A stretch of DNA of 64,000 nucleotides from Chromatiales bacterium (GTDB taxonomy: Bacteria > Pseudomonadota > Gammaproteobacteria > SpSt-1174): the NCBI GenBank assembly GCA_014762505.1, contig JABURS010000035.1, positions 1 to 64,000 of the forward strand, written 5' to 3'. Shown here one piece after another: positions 1-8,604 of the stretch; the first letter of the stretch is position 1, and each line of letters starts with the position of its first letter. Made by a program: the position numbers and the translations under genes. The notes beneath the pieces were generated by a model. It was not told the origin of the DNA, searched no databases, and worked only from the letters and a program-made list of their open reading frames with translations.

Positions 1-95
1 TCACCATCCTCGCCCGCAAGCTCGCCCGTATCGCCTTCGCCATCCTCAAAAACGGAGCCGACTATGTGCCGCGAAAACCTTGTCTTGCGACATAG
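1..95 (+). CDS. IS110-family transposase, C-terminal fragment (cut by window edge)
   Basis: An open frame enters from the left edge and ends at TAG (93-95), giving 30 residues. They include the stretch ARKLARIAFAILKNG followed by DYVPR, which resembles the C-terminal tail of IS110-family (DEDD/serine) transposases. Only the tail is visible, so no catalytic residue can be checked. Four bases after the stop, CTCCTACAG (99-107) matches the right end of the REP-like elements found elsewhere in this window. The element therefore seems to end almost at its stop codon and to sit inside a REP, as IS110 relatives such as IS621 do. Assignment rests on tail similarity and context. Confidence 0.55.
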   Translation, partial: TILARKLARIAFAILKNGADYVPRKPCLAT

Positions 96-98
96 AAT

Positions 99-186
99 CT
101 CCTACAGCCAATACCAAGTTTCGTAGGAGCGCCGCGAGGCGCGATCAGGGGCGGCACTCCGCCCAAACATGGCCATCGCAGCTCGC
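99..186. repeat. REP-like element, type A, with disrupted half next to the IS110 tail
   Basis: CTCCTACAG at 99-107 is a lone right half. A full left half, starting GTAGGAGCGCCGCGAGGCG, runs from 123 and is followed by an inverted partner containing GGCCATCGCAGCTCGCGC at about 170-187. The same left and right halves recur at 19327, 19461 and 19595, and the left half recurs in reverse at 37411-37432. The two halves can pair through GTAGGAG and CTCCTAC. Confidence 0.75.
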
Positions 187-201
187 GCAGCAGCGTTAGG
201 C

Positions 202-272
202 GTAGGAGCCGAGCCCCCTCGGCGATTATCTAGCGCGCCAGAACCCCATCGGCCAGAGGGCTGGCCTCCTAC
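202..272. repeat. REP-like element, type B (copy 1)
   Basis: A 71-bp imperfect inverted repeat. It starts GTAGGAGCCGAGCC, has a central CGGCGATTA, and ends GGCCAGAGGGCTGGCCTCCTAC. It lies 1 bp before the stop of the dehydratase gene (274), so it is in the 3' untranslated region of the polysaccharide operon. Five similar copies lie at 2837, 2981, 13809, 13885 and 13971. Confidence 0.8.
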
Positions 273-273
273 A

Positions 274-2157
274 TCAATGAACCACCCCGGGCACCACCTC
301 TGCCGATACTGCCTGCGGGGGTTCCTGGTATTCCGGCACCAGCGTCCGCAGCCGTGCCTTGAGGGTGTCCACGTCACGCTCCTGGCAGGCGCCGAGCAGC
401 TCGGCCAGCTCCTCGCGCAGCACCGTCCACTCGGTCTTGCGGGCCTCGGCGAGCAGAATCTTGGGATGGCTGGTGCCGATGAGGTTCTCCGAGCCGTGGA
501 ACAGCTCCTCGTAGAGCTTCTCACCGGGCCGCAGGCCGATGTACTCGATGGCGATGTCCACCTCCGGCTCACGGCCGGCCAGGCGGATCATCTGCCGGGC
601 CAGGTCCACGATCTTCACCGGCTCACCCATGTCCAGCACGAAGATCTCGCCACCCTTGCCCATGGCCGCCGCCTGCAGGATCAGGCTCACGGCCTCGGGG
701 ATGGTCATGAAATAGCGGGTGATCTCCGGATGCGTGACGGTGATCGGCCCGCCCGCCTCGATCTGCTTGCGGAAGAGCGGCACCACCGAGCCCGCCGAGC
801 CCAGCACGTTGCCAAACCGCGTGGTGATGAAGGCCGTACTCGCACGCTCGTTCAGCGTCTGACAATAGATCTCGGCCGTACGCTTGCTGGCACCCATCAC
901 GTTGGTGGGGTTCACCGCCTTGTCGGTGGACACCAGCAGGAACTTGCGCACCCCGTATTCCACCGCCAGGTCCGCCACCACGCGGGTGCCGAAGACATTC
1001 GTCTTCAGCCCCTCGGCCGGATTCTCCTCCACCAGCGGCACATGCTTGTAGGCCGCCGCATGCAGCACTACGTCCGGACGGAAGGTCTCGAAGATCCAGC
1101 GCATGCGCGCCTCGTCACGCACGTCGCCCAGCAGGGCCGTGACCTGCCGATCACCCTTGTACTGATTAATCTCCTGGTCGATCTGGTACAGATTGAACTC
1201 ACCGTGATCCACCATGATCAGCTGCGCGATCTCGTAGCCACACACCTGCCGACACAGCTCCGAACCGATCGAGCCACCGGCACCCGTCACCAGCACGCGC
1301 ATACCATCCAGAAAACCATGGATACTGGAATCATCCAGCTGAATGGCCTGGCGCCCCAGCAGGTCGTCGATACGGATCTCGCGCAGACGCGTGACATCGA
1401 TATCGCCATGGGCCAGCTCGGCCAGTGAGGGCAAGGTCACACAGCGCAACTCGAGGCTGGCACAGGTCGCCACCACGGGGCGGATCAGGGCCGAACTGGC
1501 AGATGGCATGGCGATCAGCACCACATCCACACCCTCACGCCGGGCCACTGCCTCCAGATCACGCAATGCACCCAGAACGCGCACTCCCTGCAATTCCTTG
1601 CCTTTCTTGCCCGGATCGTCGTCTAGAAACCCTACCGGATGGTATCCATCTCGACGCAACAGGTCGCGGACCAGCATCTCTCCAGCAGAACCCGCTCCAA
1701 GTATCAGCGCACGATTCGTCGCCTCGCGCGTCAACTTCAGCTGATGATCCTTGAACCAGCGATAGAGCAGGCGCGGCCCCGTCAGCCCCATCAAGAGAAA
1801 CACCGGATAGAGCAGAATCACTGAACGCGGTACGCCTTGCAGATGCAACAGCAGAAAATGCACAGCAAAGGTTGCGCCTGCACCCACCGCCACCGCCTTC
1901 AATATGCGCACCAGGTCCGGGATGGAGGCGAAGCGCCAGATGCCGCGATAAAGACCGAACAGCCAGAAACAGGCAAGCTGCACAGGCAAGGCAATCGACA
2001 TGATCAACAAGACACCAGCAACCTGGCCCTGTGGCATCACCTCAAAATTGAAACGAACCAGGTAGGCCAGCAATAACGCCAGCGGAACCCAGGCCGCATC
2101 ATGGAGCAAGGCCAAGAATCGCTTCAGAGTAGCCCAGCGTTGCTTTTGTTTGCGCAT
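274..2157 (-). CDS. Membrane-bound nucleotide-sugar 4,6-dehydratase (CapD/WbpM/PglF type)
   Basis: A 627-residue protein with four predicted transmembrane segments in residues 15-125. A first Rossmann motif (GAGSAGEM, about 154-161) starts a CoA-binding-like domain. A second, complete SDR domain starts at VTGAGGSIGSE (290-300). The catalytic region reads STDKAVNPTNVMGASK (410-425), so Tyr of the usual YxxxK is Met421. This substitution is typical of the long UDP-GlcNAc 4,6-dehydratases WbpM and PglF. The likely product is a UDP-4-keto-6-deoxy sugar for the first residue of the repeat unit. It is last in the minus-strand operon, 45 bp after the initiating transferase gene. ATG has AGGAA immediately upstream. 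Length matches the family. Confidence 0.93.
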   Translation of the reverse strand: MRKQKQRWATLKRFLALLHDAAWVPLALLLAYLVRFNFEVMPQGQVAGVLLIMSIALPVQLACFWLFGLYRGIWRFASIPDLVRILKAVAVGAGATFAVHFLLLHLQGVPRSVILLYPVFLLMGLTGPRLLYRWFKDHQLKLTREATNRALILGAGSAGEMLVRDLLRRDGYHPVGFLDDDPGKKGKELQGVRVLGALRDLEAVARREGVDVVLIAMPSASSALIRPVVATCASLELRCVTLPSLAELAHGDIDVTRLREIRIDDLLGRQAIQLDDSSIHGFLDGMRVLVTGAGGSIGSELCRQVCGYEIAQLIMVDHGEFNLYQIDQEINQYKGDRQVTALLGDVRDEARMRWIFETFRPDVVLHAAAYKHVPLVEENPAEGLKTNVFGTRVVADLAVEYGVRKFLLVSTDKAVNPTNVMGASKRTAEIYCQTLNERASTAFITTRFGNVLGSAGSVVPLFRKQIEAGGPITVTHPEITRYFMTIPEAVSLILQAAAMGKGGEIFVLDMGEPVKIVDLARQMIRLAGREPEVDIAIEYIGLRPGEKLYEELFHGSENLIGTSHPKILLAEARKTEWTVLREELAELLGACQERDVDTLKARLRTLVPEYQEPPQAVSAEVVPGVVH

Positions 2158-2202
2158 TTCCTGTTATCCATGATCGCCTTGCCCTGAAAAGGAAGATTAT
2201 AG

Positions 2203-2754
2203 TTACCGTACGATACGGTCACCAGAACCCTTTCCAATCACAGTCATGATGATGTAGCCGAAATAGGACTTGAGTGTGAGATTCGCCAGCATCGCCTGGT
2301 CAGTTTCAGCCAACAACACCGGGGTGGACATATCGATGCCCTTCACCTGCGCCAGCCCGGTAATCCCTGGCCGCGCACCAAAGACACCCCGACGCGCACG
2401 CTCCTCGATCAATTCGTCCTGGCTGAAGAGACAGGGTCTGGGGCCTACCAGGCTCATCTCGCCCTTCAGCACGTTCCACAGCTGGGGCAGCTCGTCCAGC
2501 TTGGTACGACGCAAAAACCGCCCGAACCGGGTAACAGCACCCGCATCCGCCAGATGCGTCGCCACCGATGCCGTATCCGGGCGCATGGTGCGAAACTTCA
2601 CCAGCACAAAGGGCTTCTGATGCCGCCCCACACGCTCCTGACGAAACAACGGCGAGCCGGTATCAAGCAACCCGATAAGCCACAGCAGCGCCAACACCGG
2701 CAGACCTACGACCAGCCCCAGCAGCGCGAAGAGCACATCGAAGAAACGAATCAA
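2203..2754 (-). CDS. Small initiating sugar-phosphate transferase (PglC-like phosphoglycosyl transferase)
   Basis: A 183-residue monotopic phosphoglycosyl transferase (bacterial sugar transferase family). An N-terminal hydrophobic re-entrant segment (2-31) is followed by KFRTM (53-57), the catalytic Asp-Glu dyad in TKLDELPQ (D87/E88) and GEMSLVGPRP (98-107). It transfers a sugar phosphate from a UDP-sugar to undecaprenyl phosphate at the inner face of the membrane. The frame stays open upstream to 3108, but that part translates REP repeats. The start is taken as TTG at 2754 because GGAGG (2760-2764 on the complement) lies 5 nt upstream and the protein then begins like its family. The neighbouring dehydratase and SDR probably make its substrate. 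Confidence 0.88.
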   Translation of the reverse strand: MIRFFDVLFALLGLVVGLPVLALLWLIGLLDTGSPLFRQERVGRHQKPFVLVKFRTMRPDTASVATHLADAGAVTRFGRFLRRTKLDELPQLWNVLKGEMSLVGPRPCLFSQDELIEERARRGVFGARPGITGLAQVKGIDMSTPVLLAETDQAMLANLTLKSYFGYIIMTVIGKGSGDRIVR

Positions 2755-2836
2755 GGAAACCTCCAAACACACCCCATAGACGCCAGGGCCGAGAGGCGCC
2801 AGGCAGCACCGCGGGCACCGAGCCCCCGCGGCGAAT

Positions 2837-2909
2837 GTAGGAGCCGAGCCCTCTCGGCGATTAATACCCCGGTGCCAAAACCCTATCGGCCAGGGGGCTG
2901 GCCTCCTAC
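2837..2909. repeat. REP-like element, type B (copy 2)
   Basis: An inverted repeat from GTAGGAGCCGAGCCCTCTC to GGGGGCTGGCCTCCTAC in the gap between the SDR and sugar-transferase genes. A more decayed relative may lie just before it (about 2785-2835, rich in CCGCGGGC-like palindromes). Confidence 0.8.
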
Positions 2910-2980
2910 AAGGGCAACACATAGGGCGGCCCACGGCCGCCGTCAGGGTAAGAAGATCCAATGCACCAAACACCGACACT

Positions 2981-3050
2981 GTAGGAGCCGAGCCCTCTCG
3001 GCGATTAGCCCCGGCGCCAAACCCTATCAAACAGAGGGCTGGCCTCCTAC
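2981..3050. repeat. REP-like element, type B (copy 3), overlapping the SDR gene end
   Basis: A 70-bp element with the same ends as the other type B copies. Its right half supplies the last eight sense codons or so and the stop (3027-3029) of the minus-strand SDR gene, giving the C-terminal residues GVGGQPSV. Confidence 0.8.
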
Positions 3051-4004
3051 GCCAAACGGCGCCACCGCCCGTCTCAGACCCTCGTCCACGCTCACCGGCG
3101 GCTCCCAACCCAGCAGATCCCGCGTCTTGGAGATATCCACCTGCAACGACCCCAGCAGCCGTCTTGCCACATCCCGTTTACCCAACAGGATAGCACCGGC
3201 CTGCAAGGCCCATACCGGCACAGGCAACAATCGCGTCGGCTTGCCCATTGCCCTGCCAATCCGCTCAAGCAACTCAGTCGTAGACAAATCCTCGCCATCA
3301 GAAGCCAGAAACACCTGATTGGCAGCCGCCGGATGGTCAAGACAAGTCACAATGAGATCCATGAGGTTGTCCAACCCCACCAGGCTGCGCCGATTCTGCC
3401 GCACTGCCCCCAGGGGCAAGGGCACACCCTTGGCCACCCAGCGTAGCAGCGTAGCGAAATTTCCCTTCACGCCCGGACCGTACACCAGCGGCGGGCGGAT
3501 GATCACCACCTCCATGCCGGTTTCCCTTGCCAGCTCGAGCAATCCCTGCTCCGCCTCCCATTTCGAGAGTCCATAGGCATCTTCTGGAGTCGGCGGGTCA
3601 TCCGCATGAAACGGGCGCCCGCTTTCTGTTTGCTCGCCATTCACCTTAATCGAACTGATAAAGACAAAACGACGAACTCCAGCTTCTGCAGCCTGTCGCG
3701 CCAGATTGAGGGTTCCGTGAACATTCGTGAAGCGGAACTGTCCCAACGGGTCTGGAGCCTCCTCCTTCATTATATGCACGCGAGCCGCCGCATGAACCAC
3801 TACAGAAACACCAGAAAGCGCCCCGCGCCAATCAGAGTCCGGCGTGAGCCCCGGGACCAACACCGTTGCAATATCACGGGTAACCCCCATGCTACCGATG
3901 CGGGTCGCGACGCGTGGGTTCCACTTCCCATCTAATAGAATCCGCGAAGACAAGGCACGCCCGACGAACCCAGTGCCACCTGTAATCAAGACATTGTGAT
4001 GCAA
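3027..4004 (-). CDS. NAD-dependent epimerase/reductase (extended SDR, WbpV-like)
   Basis: A 325-residue extended SDR. The N-terminal nucleotide-binding motif is TGGTGFVG (8-15), FISSIK lies at 115-120, and the catalytic YGLSK is Y144/K148. The family includes WbpV and other UDP-4-keto-sugar reductases or 4-epimerases. Beside a WbpM-type dehydratase and an initiating transferase it probably finishes a UDP-6-deoxy-N-acetyl sugar such as FucNAc or QuiNAc. The exact sugar cannot be read from sequence. The start appears to be TTG with a GGAG about 11 nt upstream, so it is less certain. The last residues come from a REP-like element, which suggests the original stop was replaced. Confidence 0.87.
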   Translation of the reverse strand: MHHNVLITGGTGFVGRALSSRILLDGKWNPRVATRIGSMGVTRDIATVLVPGLTPDSDWRGALSGVSVVVHAAARVHIMKEEAPDPLGQFRFTNVHGTLNLARQAAEAGVRRFVFISSIKVNGEQTESGRPFHADDPPTPEDAYGLSKWEAEQGLLELARETGMEVVIIRPPLVYGPGVKGNFATLLRWVAKGVPLPLGAVRQNRRSLVGLDNLMDLIVTCLDHPAAANQVFLASDGEDLSTTELLERIGRAMGKPTRLLPVPVWALQAGAILLGKRDVARRLLGSLQVDISKTRDLLGWEPPVSVDEGLRRAVAPFGVGGQPSV

Positions 4005-4109
4005 CAGTAATCAATCTCCGCAAGTTCACATGAAACATCCAAGCGCACTCACAACCATATCGAAACAGATATGATTTTAAATCTTCAATCACACCAACAA
4101 TCGATGTGA

Positions 4110-4949
4110 TCAAAACCATCTGAAGCCATGCCGCCGAAAGAATATCCATGCCGAACGCAAGAACATTCTAATATGCCGCCAACCCTTACGTGCCGCGCGT
4201 CCGCCAGAATGCACGATCTCCACTTCCGGACAATAGGCGATCTCGCCGATCTCGCGAATCCTGATCGACAGGTCAAAGTCTTCGAAATACATAAAGAACC
4301 GTTCCGAAAACCCACCAATACCAACGAGCGGCTCACGTCGAGCCAACATGAAACACCCGCTCGCGATAGGAATGCCGATTTCCACCTCATCACGACAGAC
4401 GTCTCTCATTTCATAGTTTGAGAGACGTTCACGGAAAACCTTTCGCAGCCATTCAGGAGCGAACCCTCGCAGGAAAAGATCGAAGATAGAAGGATAACGC
4501 TTACACAGGTATTGCTGATTACCACCTGGCCAGAATGCTTTTGGAGAGACCAGAACCACATCCCTGTTTCTAGCCAGGCACTCCAGCCCCTTGCCAATCG
4601 ATTCCGAATGCAATGACACATCTGGATTCAGAATCAAATGAACTTCTGCATCACTCGCGGCTATAGCGAGATTATGCCCAGCACCGAACCCGATATTACC
4701 ATGTCCAGTTATAACATCGCGACGCTCGAATGCAGAGACCACCTCCGGCGAGTCGACCAGCCCAACAAGCAGTTCATAGTCGCTCTGCGTTGGCCCATTA
4801 TCGACCAGTGTCAACCTGGACGCAGAAAGCGCCCCCGTTTCTTTGGCTTTTGAAACAGCCACAGACAGACTTCGCAAGGTATTCGCCAACTCTCTCTTCG
4901 ATGGCGCATATGCGACGATTGACACCGAAAGACTGGATGGCCATATCAT
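4110..4949 (-). CDS. Glycosyltransferase family 2 (WbbL-like, probable rhamnosyltransferase)
   Basis: A 279-residue GT-A enzyme. It has an N-terminal SVSIVAY strand, then LVDNGPT, NIGFGAGHN and the metal-binding-type LILNPDVSL. The acceptor-side motif FFMYFEDFDLSIRIRE is followed by IVHSGG. These are typical of dTDP-rhamnosyl transferases of the WbbL/RfbF group and fit the rml genes of this locus; donor choice is inferred. Its ATG overlaps the polymerase stop by four bases (ATGA, 4946-4949), so translation is probably coupled. Base composition is richer in AT than the flanking housekeeping genes. Confidence 0.85.
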   Translation of the reverse strand: MIWPSSLSVSIVAYAPSKRELANTLRSLSVAVSKAKETGALSASRLTLVDNGPTQSDYELLVGLVDSPEVVSAFERRDVITGHGNIGFGAGHNLAIAASDAEVHLILNPDVSLHSESIGKGLECLARNRDVVLVSPKAFWPGGNQQYLCKRYPSIFDLFLRGFAPEWLRKVFRERLSNYEMRDVCRDEVEIGIPIASGCFMLARREPLVGIGGFSERFFMYFEDFDLSIRIREIGEIAYCPEVEIVHSGGRAARKGWRHIRMFLRSAWIFFRRHGFRWF

Positions 4950-6220
4950 CTGTTAACACCAGACTCTAATAACCCATCATACGACACGATACCTATCCAA
5001 TGGATAACAAGAACAGAAAGAATCCCCATTCCCACGAAATTGAACAGCATCGGATTCGTCATTGACGCCGGCAAGAACGCACTTAATGCAGGGAGGAGAG
5101 CCGACACTTCATTCGGCGTATTATTCAGCAAGCGATATGAAGTGACGAATATTGACAGAAAGAAAATCACCCAACTCAGGGTGCCTATAACACCCAATTT
5201 CATCAGCAGTGCAAATGGCACCATTTCATATGAATAAGGCACCGACGGATCACGTATATCTGCGATGCTCGCCCCATAGCCCCAGCCAAACCATGGACGA
5301 GCTACCCAAGCCTCCAGAAGCTGGCGGACCTGCTGAATACGAACATTCATGCTAATATCATTTTCTGATCCCAAGGCCGCTGCACGTTGCGCGGCACTAC
5401 CGCCTTGCAAGCTATCGACAGCCAAAAACCCAGCAATAACAATCATGAGCCATATCACGAAGGCATCGGGCTTAATTTCGAGCGAACGCTGCTTTAGTAC
5501 AAGAGCCAAAAGGGCAAACACACCAATAATCAGCCCAATCCAGATTCCACGTGAGTACGAAACATAAACACCACCCACAAGACCAATGAGGCAAACAAGC
5601 CGCAAAGCATTATTACGCGCAACGAGGGGAAGATAAAATATCGCAGGCAACAACCAGATCGATGAAATCCAGAAGACCCGAAAGAAGCCATCGCCCATGG
5701 TTCCTACGTAAATTGATTTTGCTTGAAACAGATCGTTTAGAGCATCACCAATGAGCGCACGAATATCCGGAAATATATTACCGACAAACCAGATCGCCAA
5801 TTGAAACCATCCAAGCAGTGTCGCCAGAGTGACAATCATTGATATAAGATAGACATGAGGCTTATCACTATCGCTACTTGCCAACACGAACACAATGGGC
5901 ACAACCATAAAAACAAGGGATTTCGCATCAGACCAGGCCGTCATTACTGACCCACCTGCAAACATCGGTATCAGCAACACCCAGACAGCGTTACATATCA
6001 AAAAGACGGAAACCAGAAGCAATGGAAGGCGAATTGAATCACCCCAAATGCGTCGATTCCTGAGCGCAAAATACCCCAACACCACTAGTGTTGCGAAGAA
6101 CAGCAAATATCGAACATGATTATCTGGGGCTACTCCCCTAGGCCCCATGAGAATTAAATCGATGACCAGCATTATCGGCACCAGCCAAAGGATTTGCTGT
6201 GGCTTAACCATCAGAAGCAT
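4946..6220 (-). CDS. O-antigen polymerase / ligase-like membrane protein (Wzy-like)
   Basis: A 424-residue, very hydrophobic protein with about ten to eleven predicted transmembrane segments. A large loop after the middle (around FGWGYGASIADIRDPSVPYSY) matches the O-antigen ligase/polymerase family layout (Wzy_C/WaaL). With Wzx and an initiating transferase in the same locus it most likely polymerises the repeat unit in the periplasm. The frame is open to 6316. ATG 6220 is preferred because an AGGGGG ribosome site lies 8 nt upstream and the next residues start the first membrane helix. Wzy and WaaL are hard to tell apart by sequence. Confidence 0.8.
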   Translation of the reverse strand: MLLMVKPQQILWLVPIMLVIDLILMGPRGVAPDNHVRYLLFFATLVVLGYFALRNRRIWGDSIRLPLLLVSVFLICNAVWVLLIPMFAGGSVMTAWSDAKSLVFMVVPIVFVLASSDSDKPHVYLISMIVTLATLLGWFQLAIWFVGNIFPDIRALIGDALNDLFQAKSIYVGTMGDGFFRVFWISSIWLLPAIFYLPLVARNNALRLVCLIGLVGGVYVSYSRGIWIGLIIGVFALLALVLKQRSLEIKPDAFVIWLMIVIAGFLAVDSLQGGSAAQRAAALGSENDISMNVRIQQVRQLLEAWVARPWFGWGYGASIADIRDPSVPYSYEMVPFALLMKLGVIGTLSWVIFFLSIFVTSYRLLNNTPNEVSALLPALSAFLPASMTNPMLFNFVGMGILSVLVIHWIGIVSYDGLLESGVNR

Positions 6221-6430
6221 CAAGCGACCCCCTCTCTCGACTGCTCTCTGCTTTAGAAAACCACACCTCAACACAAGGCTTGAAGATAGATGACGATCTC
6301 TATTCAAACAGTACATATATTTTCTACTGGGATTTGAAACACCGCTTTAGTATTCTGGATGACTAAACGCAGCCAAACACCCATTCAAAGCCAAAAGCGA
6401 TATGATCCACACCCAATCATAGGTCGACCA

Positions 6431-7432
6431 ATGAAAAAGAAACTCTTCATACTTCTCGGCACGTATAACGGATCAAAATACGTTCGAGAACAAATCAAGA
6501 GCATTCAATATCAGACGCACGAAGATTGGGTCTTATTGGTACGTGATGACGGCTCATCCGACGAGACGGTCGAGCTTGTCGACGCTCTCGCCCAGGACGA
6601 TCCACGGATAACCATCCTGGACGACGAGCACGGTAACGTCGGCGCATCACGTAACTTTTCCCTGTTGGCACAGGAAGCACTTCGCCAAGACGCTGACTAT
6701 GTCATGTTTTGCGATCAAGATGACATCTGGATGCATGATAAAGTTTTCGTGTCTCTCAATAAGATCAAGCAAGCTGAATCCGCGGCAAAACCCAACACAC
6801 CCGTGCTGGTTCATAGCGACCTGACCGTAACTGATGAAAAACTCTGCCTCATTCATAGCTCGTTTCTCAAGATGCAACACATCAGACATGAAGCGCGCCA
6901 TCCCCTCGAAACATTACTTGTACAGAATTTTGTCACAGGCTGCACCTGCATCGCCAACAAGCATCTTGTAAAGATAGCCGAGCCGGTGCCTACCGAAGCC
7001 CTTATGCATGATTGGTGGTATGCCCTTGTGGCCGCACACACAGGAATTATCGATTATATACCCGTGCCGACACTGCTATATCGGCAGCACGGGCACAACA
7101 CAATCGGGGCCAGCAATTACTGGTCAAGGATAAACCCCTTCACCACTCGACTAGCTCAAAAGCTCTCCAAAAACGAAAGAAACTATATTCAATCGATAGG
7201 ACAAGCTTGCGCACTCGCCAATCGATTTACATACACAGACACACGGGAACAAGAAATAGCCCGCAACTACTGCACAGTCCTAAAGTTTTCTCCCTGGTGG
7301 AGACGAATTCTATTCCTCGTAAAATACCGCATCCGGCGCCAGAACCCGCTCTTGAATTTTGTTTTATATTTGAGGGCTGCACGAACGAAACCAAGAAACG
7401 ACTCTTGCGACCTCAGCAATACGAATAATTAG
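6431..7432 (+). CDS. Glycosyltransferase family 2, opposite strand to the rest of the locus
   Basis: A 333-residue GT-A enzyme with LLGTYNGSKYVREQI at the N terminus, VRDDGSSDET (38-47) and the metal-binding MFCDQDDIWMHDK (DQDD 95-98). CDQDDxW is common in rhamnosyl- and related glycosyltransferases of O-antigen loci. The frame extends 24 codons upstream to ATG 6359. ATG 6431 is preferred because homologues begin with this MKK...TYNG strand and AGGT lies about 9 nt upstream. It is the only plus-strand gene of the polysaccharide cluster, AT-rich, and divergent from wzy, with convergent transcription toward the methyltransferase. It was probably acquired separately from its neighbours. Confidence 0.85.
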   Translation: MKKKLFILLGTYNGSKYVREQIKSIQYQTHEDWVLLVRDDGSSDETVELVDALAQDDPRITILDDEHGNVGASRNFSLLAQEALRQDADYVMFCDQDDIWMHDKVFVSLNKIKQAESAAKPNTPVLVHSDLTVTDEKLCLIHSSFLKMQHIRHEARHPLETLLVQNFVTGCTCIANKHLVKIAEPVPTEALMHDWWYALVAAHTGIIDYIPVPTLLYRQHGHNTIGASNYWSRINPFTTRLAQKLSKNERNYIQSIGQACALANRFTYTDTREQEIARNYCTVLKFSPWWRRILFLVKYRIRRQNPLLNFVLYLRAARTKPRNDSCDLSNTNN

Positions 7433-7503
7433 CATGAATAACCAATGCCTATTAATAACCCACTCCTCAGTAAGCACCGAGCAGGCGATACTGCGTTACG
7501 ATA

Positions 7504-8583
7504 TTATTTTATGGCCGCCACGGTAAGGAATTCGCGCTTCATTGGATCTTTCGCTGCAGCCTCACGATAAGTCTTCCATTGATGCTGAAGCAACGACGCC
7601 CATTTTCCAGCTTGCGTCCACGGATCCTCGCCAGCCTCAATAGCCTCGCTAGCACCGAACACGGTTGGGATCACTGGATTGTGGGGCATGATTTCGATCC
7701 TCTGGAAGCCAGCCTTATTCAACAGCAATGTCAGACTCTGTTGATTAAACAACATGAGATGCCGGGGCGGCTCTAGGCCACGCCAATTAACCCCATACTT
7801 CTCATGCCCCTGAGCATTGATATTAGGGGTTTCCAGCCATAGACGACCATCGGGCTTTAGCGCCCGGTAGCAAAGCGATAGAAGACGTTCGGGTTGATGC
7901 ACATGCTCGATGACATGGGACAAGGTGATTTGGTCAAACATGCCATCGAATTGCGCGAGCTCATCGACCCCGCCCTGGATTACATCGAGCCCTTTATGCT
8001 TCGCCGCTTTGACCGCCTCCAGATCGAAGTCGATACCCCGAACTTCCCAGCCCGCGTTTTTTATCACTTCAAGAAACTCACCATTCCCGCAACCGAAGTC
8101 CAATAAGCGTGCACCAGAATTTGGCTTGGGCATATGCCGCATTGAGGCATCAATGGCACGCCTTTTCTCTGGCATTAGCAACGCGAGGAGAAATCCCAGC
8201 GGAAACGAAGGACGTGTCGATGTCCCGTAACGCCAGTTTCGGTAACTATTACCGACCAATCTTCTAAGTCGCGCGACCAATCCTTTCGGCATGACGTCGA
8301 CATCGTTACCCTGTTGATGCGTAAAGTAGACGGAGTACGCCAATCCGATTGCCGCCTGATTTGGCCTCGGGTCTAGATAGACTGTGCCGCACTCGCCACA
8401 CGCATACATACTCCACTTTCCCGGCGCGCAAAAAAAGATGCGATCGGTGAGGTCCTCGTACAACAACCGTCGCCGTTGCCCCCCGCACACAGGGCAGGCG
8501 GACACCTCCTCGATCCCATCTTCTGGCCAGGCTCTTTCGCCACAGCTTGCGAGACTATTCTCTTCAAAATGACTATCTTTCAC
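7504..8583 (-). CDS. Class I SAM-dependent methyltransferase with N-terminal zinc-ribbon-like motif
   Basis: A 359-residue protein. The N terminus has paired cysteines (CPVCGG ... CAPG ... CGECG) like a zinc ribbon. A class I methyltransferase fold follows, with motif I LLDFGCGNGEFLE and an acidic ribose-binding GIDFD. It continues ITLSHVIEHVHQP and LWLETPNINAQG. Such proteins methylate sugars or lipid-linked glycans in surface polysaccharide loci; here it probably caps or decorates the glycan. It lies 22 bp downstream of the flippase gene. The substrate is not identifiable from sequence. Confidence 0.82.
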   Translation of the reverse strand: MKDSHFEENSLASCGERAWPEDGIEEVSACPVCGGQRRRLLYEDLTDRIFFCAPGKWSMYACGECGTVYLDPRPNQAAIGLAYSVYFTHQQGNDVDVMPKGLVARLRRLVGNSYRNWRYGTSTRPSFPLGFLLALLMPEKRRAIDASMRHMPKPNSGARLLDFGCGNGEFLEVIKNAGWEVRGIDFDLEAVKAAKHKGLDVIQGGVDELAQFDGMFDQITLSHVIEHVHQPERLLSLCYRALKPDGRLWLETPNINAQGHEKYGVNWRGLEPPRHLMLFNQQSLTLLLNKAGFQRIEIMPHNPVIPTVFGASEAIEAGEDPWTQAGKWASLLQHQWKTYREAAAKDPMKREFLTVAAIK

Positions 8584-8604
8584 CTGACCACCCTATACAT
8601 CTCT

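Noticed and set aside
2755-3108. N-terminal extension of the sugar-transferase frame (118 codons)
   Set aside because: It translates two REP-like elements, giving repeated NRREGSAPT peptides, and lacks family similarity. The GGAGG-TTG at 2754 gives a normal PglC-like start.
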